A stretch of DNA of 64,000 nucleotides from Luteolibacter flavescens. Its GTDB lineage: Bacteria; Verrucomicrobiota; Verrucomicrobiia; Verrucomicrobiales; Akkermansiaceae. The position numbers and the translations under genes are program-made. Below, piece after piece: positions 62,876-64,000 of this stretch (position 1 is the stretch's first letter; every line of letters starts with the position of its first letter). The notes beneath the pieces were generated by a model that was not told where the DNA came from, searched no databases, and saw only the letters and a program-made list of their open reading frames with translations. Location of the stretch: positions 62,001 to 126,000 of the forward strand of contig NZ_JAPDDS010000011.1 of the NCBI RefSeq assembly GCF_025950085.1, given 5' to 3'.

Positions 62876-63801
62876 GGGTTGTCAGTAAGCCATAAATCCA
62901 CCTCGCACACAAGGTCAATTGCGAGGTCTATGGCAGGATTTTTATGTTCTCTAACGGAAGAACCGGTCAATTTTATTGGCTCCTTTTCGAGCAGCGAAAC
63001 GAATGGTGCGAAGCAAGCTTCATTTGCTAAAATAGACTGACGTTTTATAAACTCATCGTCCACAAATCCCCGCTTATGAACAAAAATGTTCCGGACCGAT
63101 TGAAGAGCCAACAGTCGCAAATCATCCATTATCCCCATGATCTTGGGGCTTTTCGAGAATCCTAGTTCGTATGTGAACCGCATTCCATCAAGCGTCCTGA
63201 ATCCCGTTTTGCGATCCACACCAAGAACCGGATCTTTTCGGTGTTTGTTCATCATGATGCCAGCTTCAAACCCCGGCTTTAGCTGACACGCGCCATCCCA
63301 AACCATCTCAACAAGCATTTCAAAGGAGGTCCAAGTTTCGACCACAACTGCCTGCAATACCGCTTGCAGTCCATCGATCATTCTCTGGTCCCCAGTATCC
63401 ATAAGAACCCCAAGAGCCACTTGATTCAAGGTTGCGGGACTTGGATCTCCAGCCAGCAACCTCTTGGACATGTCATTCATGTAAATTACTCGGAGTTGTT
63501 CCTTATGATCGTAAACCGCCTGGTTGAACTCAGGAGCTTCTGGCCTGAGTCGCAGATCATTAAATCCGGATATGAGGGGATAATCTTCGGACTTGTGTAG
63601 CTCGGCCAGAGCGAGGCAATCGCACCTCTCCCAAGCAATGGTTGAGCCAGCTATTAGAGGCGGCATATACGCTAGCGTGTGAACTCTCGCCATGTTGCCG
63701 ATGAAAGCGTTAAACGCTTCGCGAATTGGACCAAAGCTTGGTCCAATTGCGGGAGTAGCCCTTTGGTATTTTTCGACAGAACAGAAATCAGCGGCATCCA
63801 C
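62872..63801 (-). CDS. HEPN-like protein
   Basis: 309 residues from a GTG at 63801 (preceded by GAGGG). The C-terminal part has ALQSVRNIFVHKRGFVDDEF, with Arg and His spaced as in the HEPN Rx4H motif and the VHxRGxVDxxF ending seen in RiboL-PSP-HEPN proteins. HEPN domains are RNases or regulators in defence and toxin systems. No partner nucleotidyltransferase is visible in the window; the overlapping small zinc-finger gene may be its partner. Low GC suggests transfer. Confidence 0.55.
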   Translation of the reverse strand: MDAADFCSVEKYQRATPAIGPSFGPIREAFNAFIGNMARVHTLAYMPPLIAGSTIAWERCDCLALAELHKSEDYPLISGFNDLRLRPEAPEFNQAVYDHKEQLRVIYMNDMSKRLLAGDPSPATLNQVALGVLMDTGDQRMIDGLQAVLQAVVVETWTSFEMLVEMVWDGACQLKPGFEAGIMMNKHRKDPVLGVDRKTGFRTLDGMRFTYELGFSKSPKIMGIMDDLRLLALQSVRNIFVHKRGFVDDEFIKRQSILANEACFAPFVSLLEKEPIKLTGSSVREHKNPAIDLAIDLVCEVDLWLTDNP

Positions 63802-64000
63802 CCATGCAATATGCCCTCATCCATTTACTGAGGCAAGTATATTATCGCCCAAAAAAGCGCCAAATCTAAAGGCAGGAAGAAAATCCCGATTCAGAAAATT
63901 TCGCGGGATTTCGCGGTTCGATCTTTCTTTGTCCGATGCCCGTGCGGTGGCTACAATTCAAAGTGAAATGCTCTAGGCAGCCGAGGACTTCGAGGTTGAG

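Noticed and set aside
63802-64000. Gene at the right edge
   Set aside because: No reading frame or RNA structure that I can support; only fragments of shadow frames.

Overview
The window looks like a chromosomal piece of a free-living Verrucomicrobiota bacterium, probably near Luteolibacter or Verrucomicrobiaceae. This is inferred from three things: two PSD1/DUF1549 plus DUF1501 gene pairs typical of the Planctomycetota-Verrucomicrobiota group, high GC with mixed-strand housekeeping genes, and an outer membrane (LpxA, an OprP/OprO-type porin). No rRNA is present, so the placement rests on gene content alone.

Layout. 1-5.2 kb: phosphate uptake. pstS, pstC and pstA (cut by the left edge) read leftward and a phosphate-type porin reads rightward from a shared intergenic region carrying a Pho-box-like direct repeat. 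5.4-10 kb: a PBP4-type D,D-peptidase and a GspF/GspE (type II secretion or type IV pilus) pair. 10.1-13.8 kb: lpxA, pssA, a Cys-less rhodanese fusion, a YefM/YoeB toxin-antitoxin pair and an orphan membrane protein. 14-26 kb: two DUF1501/PSD1 pairs, malQ, a VapB-like antitoxin beside a possible VapC remnant, then an IclR regulator and an AEC transporter feeding into the second pair. 26.4-29.4 kb: a secreted protein, an M23 peptidase, RidA and a TatD-family hydrolase. 29.4-30.1 kb: a gene-free cluster of nested palindromic repeats. 30.1-47.3 kb: housekeeping and small-molecule genes (NYN nuclease, H1-like protein, ClC channel, NADAR, DEDDh exonuclease, acyltransferase 3, mnmA, smc, Ldh-family dehydrogenase, class IV aminotransferase, AcpH, apt, pgi, DUF4336). 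47.4-51.8 kb: a large GAF/PAS histidine kinase with no response regulator beside it, a stand-alone HisKA-like protein, a minimal WYL-like protein and a membrane-anchored protein. 51.9-52.9 kb: tRNA-Val followed by a lower-GC HNH gene. 53-58.8 kb: a secreted GH130-like enzyme and a 1,556-residue SGNH esterase with four tandem unknown modules. 58.9-64 kb: accessory DNA with a tRNA-like 3' fragment, an IS1595-family transposase, an intact IS630 element with matched ends, a foldback structure, and lower-GC small genes including a HEPN-like protein.

Functional themes: phosphate acquisition under probable PhoB control; envelope biogenesis; a PSD1/DUF1501 module that its IclR/AEC neighbours suggest responds to a small metabolite; and secreted carbohydrate breakdown (GH130 plus SGNH esterase). 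The best candidates for something undescribed are the dispersed ~140-bp palindromic elements (three complete copies and one half copy), the repeated modules of the SGNH protein, the stand-alone HisKA protein, the structured stretch before apt, and the HEPN/Cys-rich gene pair in the terminal island. The last 200 bases (63802-64000) hold nothing I can assign.
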